The translations under genes were made by a program, and so were the position numbers. Shown here one piece after another: positions 8,133-16,285 of a DNA stretch of 52,613 nt. This stretch comes from an uncultured Desulfovibrio sp. (lineage in GTDB: Bacteria > Desulfobacterota > Desulfovibrionia > Desulfovibrionales > Desulfovibrionaceae). The notes under the pieces were generated by a model, which saw nothing but the letters and a program-made list of their open reading frames with translations, was not told the DNA's origin and searched no databases. Position 1 is the first letter of the stretch. The number at the start of each line of letters is the position of its first letter. The DNA lies in NCBI GenBank assembly GCA_900553065.1, contig USBZ01000006.1, forward strand, positions 1 through 52,613. Direction: 5' to 3'.

Positions 8133-8494
8133 AACGCAGCGTTTTTCTTTCGACCTGAAGTATTTTTTCTTTACGGCAGAAAACATGGCCGCAGGGATGC
8201 CGGCCAGTCGGAAGTGCTTTTTTTGAGACGGGGAAAATACAGGGAATATGCTGCCGTGTAACACTATGCAAGAATTACCCAGAACGGGGAAAACGTGCCG
8301 GAAAATTTGATAAGAAAAAATATAACCGATGGTTTTTATTTGATAAAAATCGTTACTGAATGTTTCTGATACGCCGAAAAGCGGAGTATCGGCCTTTTGC
8401 CTTAACCTTGCCAGCTGGTGTAGGGTGCTTATCTAGCAGCACGGGAAGGCGAAACAACGCATAACCTTCCATCATTCTCGCGAGGAGTTTTACC
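8133..8494. other. Intergenic region upstream of fmdB
   Basis: About 360 bases, AT-rich in the middle (8300-8355), no gene seen. It holds an FNR-like half-conserved dyad at 8340-8353 (TTGAT-AAAA-ATCGT) and a hairpin pairing GATAC (8368-8372) with GTATC (8386-8390) with an inner CCG/CGG stem. Promoter elements for fmdB are probably here but I cannot place them with confidence. Confidence 0.4.
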
Positions 8495-8764
8495 ATGCCG
8501 CTGTATGATTTTGAGTGCAAGGACTGCCGGCACACCTTTGAGGAGCTGGCTTTTGAAGACGACGATGTGATCAGCTGCCCCAAGTGCGGGTCGACGAATA
8601 CGGCCCGCCTTGTTTCCGCCCCCAGTCCCCTCAAGACAGGAGCCTTTCCTTTCAAGATCGGACCGAGACCGGCATGGATGAACGACAAGAGACTCAACCG
8701 CAACAGTCCCTGTCACGGCAACTGTTCCTCCTGCGGCGGAGGAACCGACGGAGCCGCGCAGTAA
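8495..8764 (+). CDS. FmdB family zinc-ribbon protein
   Basis: 89 residues. The N-terminal ~45 residues match the FmdB/CxxC_CXXC_SSSS zinc ribbon: MPLYDFECKDCRHTFE, then CPKCGS, giving two CxxC knuckles for one zinc. The C-terminal tail is Pro/Ser/Gly rich with further cysteines (SPCHGNCSSCGGG). FmdB proteins are proposed regulators in formamidase/amidase gene sets, but most are of unknown function. GAGGAG upstream supports the start. The extra Cys tail could bind a second metal, though this is only inferred. Confidence 0.8.
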   Translation: MPLYDFECKDCRHTFEELAFEDDDVISCPKCGSTNTARLVSAPSPLKTGAFPFKIGPRPAWMNDKRLNRNSPCHGNCSSCGGGTDGAAQ

Positions 8765-8972
8765 TATCATGTTTTGCCATTTACAATGGCGGGATCGTTT
8801 GATGCGGAGTAGATTTCTGCCAGAAGGGGTCCGGTCACGTGCCTCATGCAAGGCAGCAGGTGCTGCCGGGAGAGGCGCGGCGTATGGCGGGTCTGCCGGG
8901 TAAGGGCAGGCTCAGCACAGAAGTTTCATTTCAGCAACCAACGCTCTAAAGACGAATGTACAAGGAGTTCTT

Positions 8973-10388
8973 ATGAACGGCATCCTTAAAAAAACGGCGC
9001 TTGCCGTAACTGGTTTCGTATTTCTGGTATCTTCGGCGTCGGCAGCTCCCATGCTGCCCAACTTCGTGCCGCTGGCCAAGAAGGCCGGTCCTGCCGTGGT
9101 CAACATCAGCACGGAACGCGAAGTGAACAGCCCCGTCATGGATATGTTCAACTTCCCGGGCATGGATCGCTTCTTTGAACAGTTCGGCGGTCCCTTCGGC
9201 ATGCGTCCCGGTCAGCCCGCTCCCAAGCAGAAGAGCAGCGCTCTCGGTTCGGGCTTCATCATTTCCGCCGACGGCTACATCGTTACCAACAACCATGTGG
9301 TGGAAGGCGCCGACAAGGTGACCGTGAAGCTCAACGACGACAAGTCCGCCGGTCTTGCCGCCACCATCGTGGGTACGGATGAGGAAACCGATCTTGCCCT
9401 GCTCAAGGTGGAAAGCCCCACGCCTCTGCCCGTACTCAGCTTCGGTGATTCCGAGGCCATGGAAGTCGGCGACTGGGTGGTGGCCATCGGCAACCCCTTC
9501 GGTCTGAGCAACACCGTGACCGCGGGTATTCTGAGCGCCAAGGGCCGCGACATTCATGCCGGTCCCTTCGATAACTTCCTCCAGACCGATGCCTCCATCA
9601 ACCCCGGCAACAGCGGCGGTCCCCTCATCAACATGAACGGTGAGGTCATAGGCATCAACACGGCCATTTCCGCCAACGGTCAGGGCATCGGCTTCGCCAT
9701 TCCGAGCAACCTTGCCTCCAAAGTCATCAAGGATCTGCGCGAAGGCAAGAAGGTCAGCCGCGGCTGGCTTGGCGTGACCATTCAGGATCTGGATGAAAAC
9801 ATGGCCAAGGCTCTTGGTCTCAAGGATGCCAAGGGCGCTCTCATCGGCTCCGTCATGGACGACGAACCTGCCGACAAGGCCGGTCTGCGTGCGGGCGACG
9901 TCATTATCCGCGTAGGCGACACTCCCATCGACAGCGCTTCTGCCGTGACCCGCAGCGTGGCTTCTCTCAAGCCCGACACCAAGGTCGACGTGGTGGTCAT
10001 CCGCGACGGCAAGGAAGTGACCTGTTCCGTGAAGCTCGGTGAACGCGCGTCTCACACCTCGGCCATGCAGGGCAACGGACAGCAGAGCGAAGGCGGCGAG
10101 CTCGGCGTGAGCGTCAAGCCTCTGGCTCCTGAGGATGCCCGTGCGCTGCAGCTTTCCGGCGACGTGAAGGGCCTGCTTGTGGTGGGCGTGAACGGTAACG
10201 GTCCTGCCGCCGAAGCCGGTGTGCGTACCGGCGACGTGATCATGTCCGCCAACCTCAAGCCCGTGACCAGCGCGGACGAGCTTCTTTCCATCATCCGCAA
10301 GGAAGGCAAGGAACGCGGCGCCCTCATGCTGCAGATCAACCGTCGCGGCGAGAGCTTCTTCATCACCGTGAATCTGGAGAAGAAATAA
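8973..10388 (+). CDS. degP: Periplasmic serine protease DegP/HtrA (Do family)
   Basis: 471 residues with a signal peptide (about 1-25, cleavage near ASA-AP), so the product is exported to the periplasm to degrade or refold damaged envelope proteins. The trypsin-like triad is H108 (TNNHVVEGA), D140 (EETDLALLKV) and S214 (NPGNSGGPL). Two PDZ domains follow, about 255-345 and 375-465 (RGWLGVTIQ and GELGVSVKPL). AAGGAG lies just before the ATG. A Gly/Pro-rich insert around residues 55-90 corresponds to the LA loop. Monocistronic, with two hairpins behind it. Length is typical. Confidence 0.95.
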   Translation: MNGILKKTALAVTGFVFLVSSASAAPMLPNFVPLAKKAGPAVVNISTEREVNSPVMDMFNFPGMDRFFEQFGGPFGMRPGQPAPKQKSSALGSGFIISADGYIVTNNHVVEGADKVTVKLNDDKSAGLAATIVGTDEETDLALLKVESPTPLPVLSFGDSEAMEVGDWVVAIGNPFGLSNTVTAGILSAKGRDIHAGPFDNFLQTDASINPGNSGGPLINMNGEVIGINTAISANGQGIGFAIPSNLASKVIKDLREGKKVSRGWLGVTIQDLDENMAKALGLKDAKGALIGSVMDDEPADKAGLRAGDVIIRVGDTPIDSASAVTRSVASLKPDTKVDVVVIRDGKEVTCSVKLGERASHTSAMQGNGQQSEGGELGVSVKPLAPEDARALQLSGDVKGLLVVGVNGNGPAAEAGVRTGDVIMSANLKPVTSADELLSIIRKEGKERGALMLQINRRGESFFITVNLEKK

Positions 10389-10394
10389 CGGAAT

Positions 10395-10460
10395 GCCCCC
10401 CTTCGGGGGCTCCCTGAAACGCTGAGAAAGCGGCGGACGCCCCGTGTGTCCGCCGCTTTT
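10395..10460 (+). terminator. Terminator hairpins after degP
   Basis: A GC-rich hairpin (GCCCCC 10395-10400 with GGGGGC 10405-10410) is followed by a second one with a 10-bp stem, 10429-10438 (AGCGGCGGAC) with 10448-10457, ending in TTTT at 10457-10460. The second is the likely terminator. Confidence 0.8.
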
Positions 10461-10690
10461 GCTTTATGCGAATGAAGACGGGGGAGGACGAAGTTCATGC
10501 GCGGGGCGGATGGGCAAGCAGTCGCCGGGCCGTGATTTGTGGAGCGCGGCTTCTTTTATGCTTCGGCATTCAGAGGTGGGCAGGATGCCTCATGCCTGCC
10601 GAGGGGGAGCGCCGGGGGACGCGAGGCAGATCCGGCCGCCACAGAAGCACGGAGCGGCGTTTCTGCTTTTCCGGAGCCCTGCCTTCTTCG

Positions 10691-11221
10691 TTATAAGGTT
10701 TTCGGCCTGTGAAAGCGGCGTATCTCCACGCCTTCAAGCTGGAGCAGGGCTTCTTTTCTGTCGAGACCGCCGGCGTATCCCGTCAGACTTCCGTCTGCGC
10801 CCACGACGCGGTGACAGGGAATGATGATGGAAATGGGGTTGTGCCCCACGGCTCCGCCTACGGCCTGAGCCGACATGCTTTTCCTGTTCAGAATGCGGGC
10901 GGCTCGCCCGGCAAGGTCTCGGTAGGTTATCACGCTGCCGCTCGGAATAAGACACAGCTCCTTCCAGATGATCCGGCGGAACGGACTGCCTTCCGGGGCA
11001 AGAGAAAGCTCCGCTGGCGAGGGGCGTTTTCCTGAGAAATAGCGGTCGAGCCAGGCACAGGCCTGCGAGAGTACGGGATGAGCGCCGTCTGTGGTGGGAA
11101 AGGTCTGCAGGGAGTCGGGAAAATACTTCTGCCCTTCGATCCAGAGACCGCGGAGGTGTGATTCGTCGGCAAGAAGATGAAGCGTTCCGACGGGGGAGAG
11201 GTAGCGCATGGTATGAGGCAT
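10691..11221 (-). CDS. ogt: Methylated-DNA-protein cysteine methyltransferase
   Basis: 176 residues. This suicide repair protein moves the alkyl group from O6-alkylguanine in DNA to its own cysteine. The acceptor is C136 in the invariant IPCHRV motif; the helix-turn-helix region (SGSVITYRDLAGRA) and the Asn hinge before it (VGGAVGHNPI) are present. The N-terminal domain is short, as in Ogt-type enzymes without the Ada DNA-binding part. GGAG lies 6 bases before the chosen ATG. The gene is divergent from the diaminopimelate dehydrogenase and probably single. Confidence 0.92.
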   Translation of the reverse strand: MPHTMRYLSPVGTLHLLADESHLRGLWIEGQKYFPDSLQTFPTTDGAHPVLSQACAWLDRYFSGKRPSPAELSLAPEGSPFRRIIWKELCLIPSGSVITYRDLAGRAARILNRKSMSAQAVGGAVGHNPISIIIPCHRVVGADGSLTGYAGGLDRKEALLQLEGVEIRRFHRPKTL

Positions 11222-11506
11222 GAGAGCTCCGTCTTTTTGATCTGCCTGCAGGGCAGAACTTGAGTCTTCAGCCTAGCAGACTTCCATCCGGGGGAAAAGG
11301 CGGAGCGATGTTCGTCATGCCCCGGATGGAGTGGGCGGGGACTGGTCGGCGTTTTTCGATGTACGACTTTGCCCGAAAGAGGATCAGGGGGCAGGCGAAG
11401 AAAAAGGATAATGCCGGACGGAATAATATATATTTTACAATTATGTTATAATAAATCTGAAAAACGTTATCTTTGTGGTCCGCTTTGCCAAAAATGTCAT
11501 CTTTTC

Positions 11507-11534
11507 TTGACATTTCAGGGTAATTTCTTATCTT
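11507..11534 (+). promoter_or_regulatory. Candidate promoter of ddh
   Basis: TTGACA (11507-11512), a 16-base spacer, then TATCTT (11529-11534) lie about 40 bases before the ddh start codon. The -35 is a perfect match. A further TATAAT-like box near 11447-11452 lies upstream in the same AT-rich stretch. Confidence 0.55.
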
Positions 11535-11575
11535 TCAAAAAAATCAGCAAAACCTTCATGATGGAGTTTACATTC

Positions 11576-12565
11576 ATGTCCAAGATCAGAATCGGCATTG
11601 TAGGTTACGGCAATCTCGGCCGTGGCGTTGAACTGGCCGTTGCCGCCAATCCCGATCAGGAGCTGGTGGCGGTATTTTCCCGTCGTGATCCTTCCTCCGT
11701 CAGCATTCTTACCGAAGGCGTTCCGGTCTGTTCCATGGCCGACGTGGCCGAGTGGAAGGACCGTATCGACGTTATGATTCTCTGCGGCGGAAGCGCGACC
11801 GATCTTCCCGAACAGACTCCGGCTCTGGCCTCCATGTTCAATGTGGTGGACAGCTTCGACACGCATGCCAATATCCCCGCGCATTTCGACCGCGTGGATG
11901 CCGCCGCCCGCAATGCCGGTACCGTGGGCATCATTTCCGTGGGCTGGGACCCCGGAATGTTCTCTCTGAACCGTCTGTATGCCAACTGCATTCTGCCCGA
12001 CGGCCATGACTATACCTTCTGGGGCCGCGGCGTCAGCCAGGGGCACTCCGATGCCATCCGTCGCGTGAAGGGCGTTCTTGACGCCCGTCAGTACACCGTG
12101 CCCGTTCCCGAAGCCATGGATGCCGTGCGCAGCGGCAGCAATCCCGAACTTTCCACGCGTCAGAAGCATACCCGCGAATGCTTCGTCGTGGCGGCGGAAG
12201 GTGCCGACAAGGCGGCCATTGAGCATGAAATCAAGACCATGCCCAACTACTTTGCCGATTACGACACCACGGTCACCTTCATTTCGCAGGAAGAACTTGA
12301 CCGCGACCACAAGGGCATTCCTCACGGCGGCTTCGTCATCCGTACCGGCAGCACCGGCGTCAACGGTGAGACCAAGCACGTCATTGAATATTCCCTGAAG
12401 CTCGGTTCCAACCCCGAGTTCACTTCCAGCGTGCTGGCTGCCTATGCACGCGCGGCCTATCGCCTGGCTCTTAAGGGCGAAAGCGGCGCAAGAACCGTGT
12501 TCGACATTGCTCCCGCCATGCTTTCTCCGCGGGATGGCGCCGATCTTCGTGCGCATCTTCTGTAG
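11576..12565 (+). CDS. ddh: meso-Diaminopimelate D-dehydrogenase
   Basis: 329 residues, the size of the dehydrogenase that makes meso-diaminopimelate in one NADPH-dependent step from tetrahydrodipicolinate and ammonia, for lysine and peptidoglycan. The N-terminal Rossmann motif is IGIVGYGNLGRGVE; SVGWDPGMFSLNRLYAN, FWGRGVSQGHSDAIRR and TRQKHTRECFVV are typical Ddh sequences. I chose the ATG at 11576 (GGAG at 11563-11566); the open frame upstream is not part of the family and would include the promoter. The enzyme is less widespread than the succinylase or aminotransferase routes. Confidence 0.92.
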   Translation: MSKIRIGIVGYGNLGRGVELAVAANPDQELVAVFSRRDPSSVSILTEGVPVCSMADVAEWKDRIDVMILCGGSATDLPEQTPALASMFNVVDSFDTHANIPAHFDRVDAAARNAGTVGIISVGWDPGMFSLNRLYANCILPDGHDYTFWGRGVSQGHSDAIRRVKGVLDARQYTVPVPEAMDAVRSGSNPELSTRQKHTRECFVVAAEGADKAAIEHEIKTMPNYFADYDTTVTFISQEELDRDHKGIPHGGFVIRTGSTGVNGETKHVIEYSLKLGSNPEFTSSVLAAYARAAYRLALKGESGARTVFDIAPAMLSPRDGADLRAHLL

Positions 12566-12589
12566 AACGCGCTTTTTGTGAGGCTTCCG

Positions 12590-12630
12590 GGGCTTCGGCG
12601 TTTCCTTCGGGAATCGTCGAAGCCCTTTTT
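12590..12630 (+). terminator. Terminator of ddh
   Basis: 12590-12597 (GGGCTTCG) pairs with 12618-12625 (CGAAGCCC) and is followed by TTTTT at 12626-12630, 25 bases after the ddh stop. Confidence 0.8.
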
Positions 12631-12856
12631 CATGTCATGGTCGTTGCCGCGTTTTCGTCATGCGCCGGAAGAGGCGGCATCGTCGAAACTCCCATGGCTT
12701 TCCTGCTGTGGTTCAGGAGGGAAGAAGGGAGGCGAGGCTTCGGTTTTGCTTCCGGATCAGCCTGTTGTCGCCGGTCGCTGTCGTGCGGCGCGGAACGGCA
12801 CGGCGCTCTGTCAGACGCTGCGGTCTGCGTGAAGCAGCGCCGTTTTTGTGTTGCCG

Positions 12857-14182
12857 TCATGCCTTTACCTTGCGGCAGAGAACCAGAAAAAGAACGGTCA
12901 GCAGCGCGGCTAGGAGCTCGGCGAACACGGGAGAAAGCCATATGCCCGTAAGGCCCAGAAACAGCGGCAGGATCAAAACCGTGATGATTTCAAAGAACAG
13001 CGTTCTCAAGACGGCAATGAGCGCCGATACAAGACCGTTGTTGAGGGCAGTGAAGAAAGCCGAGCCGAAAATGGCGATTCCCATGAAAAGGAAGCAGAAG
13101 GAATAGAGTCTGAAGCCGTCTGCGGCCATCTGAAGCACATCGGATTCGTGCCCCAGGAAGATTCTGCACAGAGGCACGGCAAACAGCTGGGAGATGACCA
13201 CCATGCCCGCAGAGGTCGCGCCGATGATGACCAGACTTCTGCAGAGGACGTTTCGTACTTCCGGAAGGTTCTTTGCGCCGTCGTGGTAGGCGATGATGGG
13301 GGCCACGCCTATGCCGTAGCCCATGAAGACGGAAGCGAAGATCCAGGCGACATAGAGCATGGTTCCGTAGGCGGCTACGCCGTTTTCTCCGGCGTAACGG
13401 AGCAGCTGAAGATTGTAGATCATGCCGGCCACGGATGTGGCCACGTTGGTCATGAATTCTGAAGAGCCGTTCGTGCAGGCCTTCCATACGGCTTTCATGT
13501 CGAAGACGGGACGTATCAGCTGCAGCGTACTGCTGTTGGGGCGGAAGAAGTAGATGAGGGGAATGCCGCCGCCGGCAACGGCGCTGACGGCTGTTGCCAG
13601 GGCCGCGCCTTCCACGCCGAGCGGAATGACCCACACGAGAAGCGCGTCCAGCAGACCGTTGGTGACCCCGGCGGTAATGGTGACGAGAAGTCCCAGCTTC
13701 GGCTTTTCCGCCGTGACGAAAAAGCTCTGGAAGGCTGTCTGAAGAACGAGAGCCGGAACCGCGCAGACCACGATATGCCCGTATCTTGTGCTGTAGGAGA
13801 GCATGTCGCCTTCCGCACCAAGAAGAGAGGCAATATCCTCCATGAAGATGAGGCCAGAAACGGCGAAGACAAGAGAAACGACAAAAGCCGAAAGAATGAA
13901 GAGGGAAAAGAGTCGCCTTGCCTTTTCCATGTCCCCCCTGCCCATGACGTTAGCCACCACGGCGCTTCCGCCGGTGCCGAACATGAAGCCCACGGCGCCG
14001 AGGATGAGTATGAAGGGCAGAATGAAGTTGACGGCGGCAAAGGCGCTTTTCCCTACGAAGTTCGCAATGAAAAAGCCGTCCACCACACCGTAGATGGAGG
14101 TGAAGACAATCATGCATACCGACGGCAGAGAAAAACGAAGCATTCTGCGGTAGCTGAAGTGATCGGAAAGATGAATGGACAT
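12857..14182 (-). CDS. MATE family multidrug/Na+ (or H+) efflux transporter
   Basis: 441 residues, about twelve membrane segments in two related halves: FSLPSVCMIVFTSIYGVVDGFFIANFVG opens the first, and NGSSEFMTNVATSVAGMIYNLQLL the second. These are typical of MATE exporters of the DinF/NorM-like superfamily that expel cationic drugs or toxic metabolites. The ATG at 14182 is preceded by GAGGAG; a frame extending 23 codons upstream runs into the operator and is unlikely. It is divergent from a MerR regulator and its promoter has MerR geometry, so drug- or metabolite-inducible expression is likely. Substrate unknown. Confidence 0.88.
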   Translation of the reverse strand: MSIHLSDHFSYRRMLRFSLPSVCMIVFTSIYGVVDGFFIANFVGKSAFAAVNFILPFILILGAVGFMFGTGGSAVVANVMGRGDMEKARRLFSLFILSAFVVSLVFAVSGLIFMEDIASLLGAEGDMLSYSTRYGHIVVCAVPALVLQTAFQSFFVTAEKPKLGLLVTITAGVTNGLLDALLVWVIPLGVEGAALATAVSAVAGGGIPLIYFFRPNSSTLQLIRPVFDMKAVWKACTNGSSEFMTNVATSVAGMIYNLQLLRYAGENGVAAYGTMLYVAWIFASVFMGYGIGVAPIIAYHDGAKNLPEVRNVLCRSLVIIGATSAGMVVISQLFAVPLCRIFLGHESDVLQMAADGFRLYSFCFLFMGIAIFGSAFFTALNNGLVSALIAVLRTLFFEIITVLILPLFLGLTGIWLSPVFAELLAALLTVLFLVLCRKVKA

Positions 14183-14249
14183 GGTTCTCCTCGGATGACG
14201 TTTTCCGGGGGCAGCGCTGCCCTGTTTGCGGATCGTTATGAATTCTGCC

Positions 14250-14280
14250 ATGATAAGGTATCATGTTACCTTATAGTCAA
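14250..14280 (-). promoter_or_regulatory. MerR-type promoter/operator for the MATE gene
   Basis: Read on the minus strand: -35 TTGACT (14275-14280), a 19-base spacer, -10 TATCAT (14250-14255). The spacer is filled by a perfect dyad, ATAAGGTA (14253-14260) and its complement 14267-14274 around a 6-base centre. Overlong 19-20 bp spacers with a central dyad are the hallmark of promoters activated by MerR proteins through DNA distortion. Transcription would start near 14242, about 60 bases before the MATE start codon. Confidence 0.75.
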
Positions 14281-14290
14281 GGAACTTTGC

Positions 14291-15130
14291 ATGAAAAGAA
14301 AAGCCTTCTTGAGCAGCGGTGAATTTGCGGCCCTGTGCAGAACCACCAAGGCCACGCTTTTTCACTATGATCAGGAGGATCTGCTCAAGCCTCATCATGT
14401 TTCTTCCGGCGGCTACCGGTATTACGACGTCAAGCAGTTCTTCGATTTCGATACGATCAGCGTACTCAAGGATACGGGGTCGTCGTTGAAGGAAATCGGT
14501 CAGTACCGGAAAAAGCAGGACGGGGGGCATCTTCTGGAGATTCTGGAGGAGAAGCGCATTCTTCTTCAGCAGGAACAGGCCAGACTGGCCCGGCGGGAAG
14601 TCATGCTGTACGACATGAGCGCCAATCTTCGTGAGGCGTTGTCCTGTCGATATGACGAGTGCACTCTGGAGGAGCTGGAAGAGGAGAGTCTGGAAGTCAT
14701 CTCTCCGGCGGAGGAGCGCTCCGATTCACTGGACGGATGCTCTGCCGATTTTTCTTCCTATATTGATTTTTATTACGGCGAGGGCGAGGTGTCGCGGCGA
14801 CCGTTCGGCAGCATTCTGGACGGGAGCATTCTTGATGGCGGCGAATACCGGGAACTGTACTATTTCAAGAAGGCAGGGGAAAGCAGTCCCGCTCATGCCG
14901 TGCATGTGAGAAAGGCGGGACTTTATGCCGTTACGTTGCATAAGGGCACGGAAGAAAGCCACAGACGGTGTCTGGAGCGTTTGTCGTCCTTTATACGAGG
15001 GGAAGGGCTGAGCGTCTGCGGAGACTGTTATGCCTATGACATGGCAAGCTTTGCCCTGTTCGGATCCGACGGGGGCTATGCCGGCAAATACTGTGTCAGA
15101 GTGGAACGGGCGCCGGGCGGAAAGGCGTAA
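14291..15130 (+). CDS. MerR family regulator with GyrI-like effector domain (BmrR-type)
   Basis: 279 residues. The N-terminus is a MerR winged helix-turn-helix: FLSSGEFAALCRTTKATLFHYDQEDLL and the GGYRYYDVKQF wing, then a dimerising coiled coil around residues 80-120. Residues from about 145 to the end resemble the GyrI/BmrR-type ligand-binding fold. No cluster of metal-binding cysteines is present, so it senses an organic ligand rather than a metal (inference). The ATG at 14291 has AAGGA upstream; the long open frame before it is antisense to the MATE gene. It probably controls the divergent exporter and perhaps itself. Confidence 0.85.
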   Translation: MKRKAFLSSGEFAALCRTTKATLFHYDQEDLLKPHHVSSGGYRYYDVKQFFDFDTISVLKDTGSSLKEIGQYRKKQDGGHLLEILEEKRILLQQEQARLARREVMLYDMSANLREALSCRYDECTLEELEEESLEVISPAEERSDSLDGCSADFSSYIDFYYGEGEVSRRPFGSILDGSILDGGEYRELYYFKKAGESSPAHAVHVRKAGLYAVTLHKGTEESHRRCLERLSSFIRGEGLSVCGDCYAYDMASFALFGSDGGYAGKYCVRVERAPGGKA

Positions 15131-15240
15131 TCGGGCGAGAATTCGGGCCGGATGGACTTCGACGTCCGCAACTTACCGGCAGGGTGATATCGTCCGGACA
15201 GCGGTCGGGCTGTTTCGTACGATGGGCGATCGGCATGGAA

Positions 15241-15270
15241 AAAAAAGAGGGCGCTGCATGCAGCGCCCTC
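15241..15270 (-). terminator. Terminator of the amidohydrolase/transporter unit
   Basis: 15247-15258 and 15259-15270 form a perfect 24-base palindrome (GAGGGCGCTGCA and complement). On the minus strand it runs into six U from AAAAAA at 15241-15246. It lies 76 bases beyond the stop of the last minus-strand gene and may also stop the MerR transcript. Confidence 0.85.
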
Positions 15271-15346
15271 CTCGTATGGAGCCGGAAAAGCTCATGGCCG
15301 GGCTTCGGCGAGGCGGGGACCAGTCCCGCCTGCAGGTTCCGGAAGA

Positions 15347-16189
15347 TCAGTTCAGTCCGAAGAAGGTTTCGGCATTCTTGTGCATGATGTTTTCCACGAC
15401 TTCCGGACGCAGCTTTTCAAGATACATGGCCACGGAGCTTTCCACGTCCACGCAGGGATAGGCGGAGCCGTAGAGAATCTTGTCGCGAAGCATGTAGTTG
15501 GCCGCTTCGATGTAGGACTGCGCTCCGGCCGCATGAAGGGCATAGATGTCGGGGGACAGATACACGTTGGGGTAGCGGAAGGCCAGCCATACGGCGTGTT
15601 CCACCCAGGGCCAGCCGGCGTGGCAGAGCGCGATCTTCAGATTGGGGAAGGCTGCGGCCACGTTGCCCGCGTGCAGGGGCCTGCAGAATTCATCCGTGGG
15701 GCCGTGGAAGCCGCCGAAGGAAATCAGCAGTGGAATGTGATGCTCTTCGCAGAAGGCGTAGGTGGGGAAGAGCTTTTCGTCGTCGATCATGACGCCGTGA
15801 AAGCCCGGCTCCATGAAGGCCGTGATGCAGGGGCCGTCGATGACATAGTGCTGAAGGGTGGCAATGGTTTCCGGGCTGCTGTCGGGGTGGATGCCGCAGG
15901 CGCCGAGAAAACGGTCGGGATACTGCGCCAGAAGTTCCACCAGCGCCTCGTTTTCGTAGCCTCTGGCATTCTTGCGGATGGAGACCACGCCCGTCATGTC
16001 TCCGGCGCGGTCCATTTCTTCAAACAGTTTCGTCATGGAGGCTTCGCGCATGGAGTCGGAGAGGTTCATGCCGAAGTTCTTGTAGAAGTGCTTCAGGGCA
16101 AAGGGATTTTCGGCTTCCATGTCGAACATGTTGCCTTTACCGAGATAGGGCTGAAACGGAGGGCGCAGACGAACGTCGATGATTTTCAT
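15347..16189 (-). CDS. Amidohydrolase-like protein A with altered metal site
   Basis: 280 residues with the TIM-barrel layout of the amidohydrolase_2 (ACMSD-like) family. Expected metal ligands differ: the N-terminal DxHxH is DVRLR (residues 4-8), and the late Asp in GSDYP is Ala (YGSAYP). The middle His (IALCHAGWPW) is kept. So the enzyme either uses a different chemistry or is a binding protein; this is inference. It belongs to a recognisable subfamily beginning IDxRxRxPF. AAGGAG lies 6 bases before the start. It is the last gene of a four-gene unit, 96 bases after an SLC13-type transporter. About a third of positions look shared with paralogue B. Confidence 0.75.
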   Translation of the reverse strand: MKIIDVRLRPPFQPYLGKGNMFDMEAENPFALKHFYKNFGMNLSDSMREASMTKLFEEMDRAGDMTGVVSIRKNARGYENEALVELLAQYPDRFLGACGIHPDSSPETIATLQHYVIDGPCITAFMEPGFHGVMIDDEKLFPTYAFCEEHHIPLLISFGGFHGPTDEFCRPLHAGNVAAAFPNLKIALCHAGWPWVEHAVWLAFRYPNVYLSPDIYALHAAGAQSYIEAANYMLRDKILYGSAYPCVDVESSVAMYLEKLRPEVVENIMHKNAETFFGLN

Positions 16190-16285
16190 CAGATACTCCT
16201 TGCAGATGCTGAAAAGTAAAAAGACGAATGCCTGGAAAAAGACGTCCGCATGCGCAGGGGAGAGCATACGGACGTCGGCAGGAAA

